A DNA stretch of 64,000 nt, taken from positions 37,640,642 to 37,704,641 of the forward strand of contig ML677335.1 in NCBI GenBank assembly GCA_007922305.1, in the 5' to 3' direction. This DNA is from Dermatemys mawii (Eukaryota; Chordata; Testudines; Dermatemydidae). The translations under genes were made by a program, and so were the position numbers. Of this stretch, positions 61,526-64,000 are shown piece after piece. A model generated the notes under the pieces. It did not search any database. It was not told the DNA's origin and saw only the letters and a list, made by a program, of their open reading frames with translations. The stretch's first letter is position 1; every line of letters begins with the position of its first letter.

Positions 61526-64000
61526 AGTTCTAGAACAGCTTGCATCAGCACACTTCCATTTGTACTGTGCTGCTCATGAGAACATTTGTGCATGCAAAAT
61601 AGAAATGGCAAAAAACACATGAGTTTTCCCTACCCTACAGTCACAAGTGCTATTGAAATAGCTTACATTTTTCATTAACAGCAAAGGATAGAGTTTACAT
61701 TACATTTTCTGTCTGTGATTCGATTGAGGGAATGCATCCTGTGACCCCCTATTCTTCTGAGTCATTCAGAGGCTGGTGTAAGTGAGCAGCAGTGGGAGAG
61801 ATGTGATTGGCCTAGATTAAAATTTTACATGGCTGACTGGGCTGCAAAATTGTGAATCAAATTTTGAAACCGCGGAAGTTCAAGTATGTTCAGATCTGAT
61901 CTTTGGTTCACCCATTATAGAAATAGGAGCTAGCTACACATTTTGGGATTTGTATTTGAATATTTAAACACTCCCAGACCAAAAGAGATTCAGCTCTAGG
62001 GTTCCAGTGTGGGCCCTATCTTTACAGTATTTCTTGAAGTTCAAATAAGTGAGATCAGAAATATACACAGTATCTATAATAGATGGGGTGCAGGAGGTGT
62101 ACATTTTTTACCAAATTCTTTCATGTCATTATAAGGGCATTAAAGTATTTTCTTCCACTCATTCTGAAGCCAGAATGGTGTGGGGAAATAAGACTTGGAG
62201 CTCAAGTTAAAAATAGTGTGCACTTCGCTTTAAACAATGAAAGGCTAAATTCCAATCAAAATCAAAAATATTTTTACACCAGTTCCAAATCAATTTTCAC
62301 ACATCCATAATAAAACACAACATACTCCCCCAATTTATGCCAGAAATTAGGGCTTCATTCCACTTAAAGGAAACTTCTAGTTTTTTCTTCATTACGTCCT
62401 GCTGCATATGTGTGCATGAATACTATTTTCCAAAGCTTAGAAGCATCATGATGTCACAATACTTGGAAATGAAACAGAATTAAGACAACTGGAAAATAAA
62501 CGGCTCTGTCTTAATCCAATATGACTCAGTTCATTCCAATGAACTATTGGTAAAAACATCCACTGCAAAATAAAAGGTAAATAGTCCAACTGTTATGCCT
62601 CTGCTTTGTATAAGACAAAACAACCTGCTTTTCTGCTCCCACTGAAGTCAATCGGCTACTTTCCACTGAGTGAAATGGGTGCAGGAAGAGGTCTTGCACT
62701 ATAGGGCCAGTTCCTCAGCTGGTATAAATCAGTGAGGCTCCACTGACTTCAGTGACTTGGAACAATGACTTCCAGTGAGCCATGTAGATTTACACCAAGT
62801 GACGGTTTAGTCCAATGTTTGCTCTGGTGGGACTCTGATTGCAAAATAGTCCTAAACTACAGACATTCATGTCTAAGTTCCCCTGTCCAAAGCTACTTCA
62901 ATGGCATAGGTGACACGGATTGTTTGTCTCTGTCCAATTCCTAGCAGACCCATATTCATTGCACACACCTGCCACCATAGCTGGTATCCTTACTGGCAAA
63001 TACCACTGAGGTGCCAAGGTCAGAAGGAGCTCAGATACCGAACCCCACTTCCTTTCCCTCTAGCAGCAGTCCCTCTAGATTAAAGGGTGAGGTTCTGGGA
63101 GGAAGCGTGCTCAGTAATTTGTTACCCATGAAGATCCTGTGCTATGGTTAAACATAGGATTTTGGTTTCCAACACTGCCAATCCAACAGCTTCCAGGTGC
63201 ACTAGATTTGCTTTAAAAAAATTAAAATGGTAGAGTTGACCTGAGGACAGTGAATCACAGAAAGTCCAAGAATCTGTACTGCCCTTTGTCTTTGTGAAAG
63301 TAAGGAATTTACTTTAAAATAAAAGACTCTTATTGAGATTCAACTGGAAGTTTCACTGAATCAAGAGTACTTGAAGTCACCACAATTAATTGCATGCTTA
63401 CCTAAAAAACCAAAACCAATGCTTTTAATTGACTTGTCCTATATCTAACTATGAAGCTGCATCTGTTCCTGGCTAATCAAGCTGCAATGGGAACATTCTG
63501 TACACTAGCAGCTGAGGGGAAGGATTTTTGCCAAACAGGTGGGTTTCTTCTCCCATCATGATGACCAGTACACGTAACTGCCTGCAAAGGCAAGACAGGA
63601 ATAGCTACAGTCTACTACGCCTTCCATTATGAGATGACAGGGAACCACACTTGCCTAGCCAGGAGTCTTTGGCCTTGGACCCAGGCCTCATGGGGAGTCC
63701 TTTGGCCTGTTTCCAAACTCTCAGGGCTTTTGGCATGGCAGCTGTGAAAATGATGTTGAATAGAAAAGAGGCTTAATAGAGAGAGTGATGGCATCCGAGT
63801 ACATCTCAGCTTCAAATAAGACAGACAGTTTCTGAAACCCTGCATTGCCCTTCTTTTTAAGGCTAGACCAGTTGTGTATTTAAGGCCAGGTACAGAGCTG
63901 TGATGCAGCTAGCTTCTGGTGCCCTGTTGGTGTAGGGACCCAAAAGCCAGGTCTCAGAGAATGATCTCAGCGCTGGCAGATCCTCTTGGCCTATAAGGCT
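61526..64000. other. mostly unassigned sequence with one palindromic relic
   Basis: The palindromic repeat at 62700-62815 (GGCCAGTTCCTCAGCTGGTA, CTCCACTGACTTCAGTGACT, TAGATTTACACCAAGTG) belongs to the 44845-44935 family. The rest holds no exon, RNA gene or classified repeat that I can recognise, up to the window edge. Confidence 0.45.

Overview
The window is non-coding-rich, repeat-rich vertebrate nuclear DNA, most likely from a turtle. This is inferred from CR1-type LINE ends, tRNA-Lys-type SINE heads, many non-autonomous hAT elements with 8-bp target duplications, and LTRs of the kind I associate with chelonian genomes. No bacterial, organellar or viral gene organisation is visible, and most open frames lie inside repeats or are short chance frames. 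One 10-base assembly gap lies at 25049-25058.

One protein-coding gene is supported: the 3' half of ZCCHC24 on the + strand. Its last two coding exons (12735-12899 and 26319-26432) join in frame and encode the complete C-terminal 3CxxC zinc-finger region, ending in a natural stop. The upstream exons, which carry the N-terminus and the CCHC knuckle in known orthologues, were not found and should lie before base 1. Bases 1-12734 are therefore the end of an intron, 12900-26318 is the last intron, and a long AT-rich 3' UTR probably runs from 26433 to about 33290.

The remainder (about 33.3-64 kb) is intergenic or lies in an unrecognised neighbouring gene. It holds hAT elements at 34.1-40.3 kb, an antisense solo LTR at 43.9-44.6 kb, a CR1 relic at 45.6-46.6 kb, a cluster of MITE-like elements at 48.9-50.8 kb, a hAT element split by an LTR at 52.1-53.9 kb, a GC-rich hAT element at 55.6-56.2 kb, and an antisense CR1 with identifiable endonuclease and reverse-transcriptase segments at 57.5-60.8 kb. 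That CR1 is interrupted by a 962-bp solo LTR containing an eight-unit minisatellite.

The most unusual pattern is in the three tRNA-type SINE copies (7.3, 11.8 and 39.1 kb). Each sits inside one pair of target-site duplications, yet each ends in an inverted copy of its own body; one forms a perfect 29-bp hairpin. Other points of interest are the CCAAT-containing minisatellite in the LTR, a possible poison exon in the ZCCHC24 intron, the nested insertions, and an opposite-orientation pair of related hAT copies. I found no convincing new multi-gene system.
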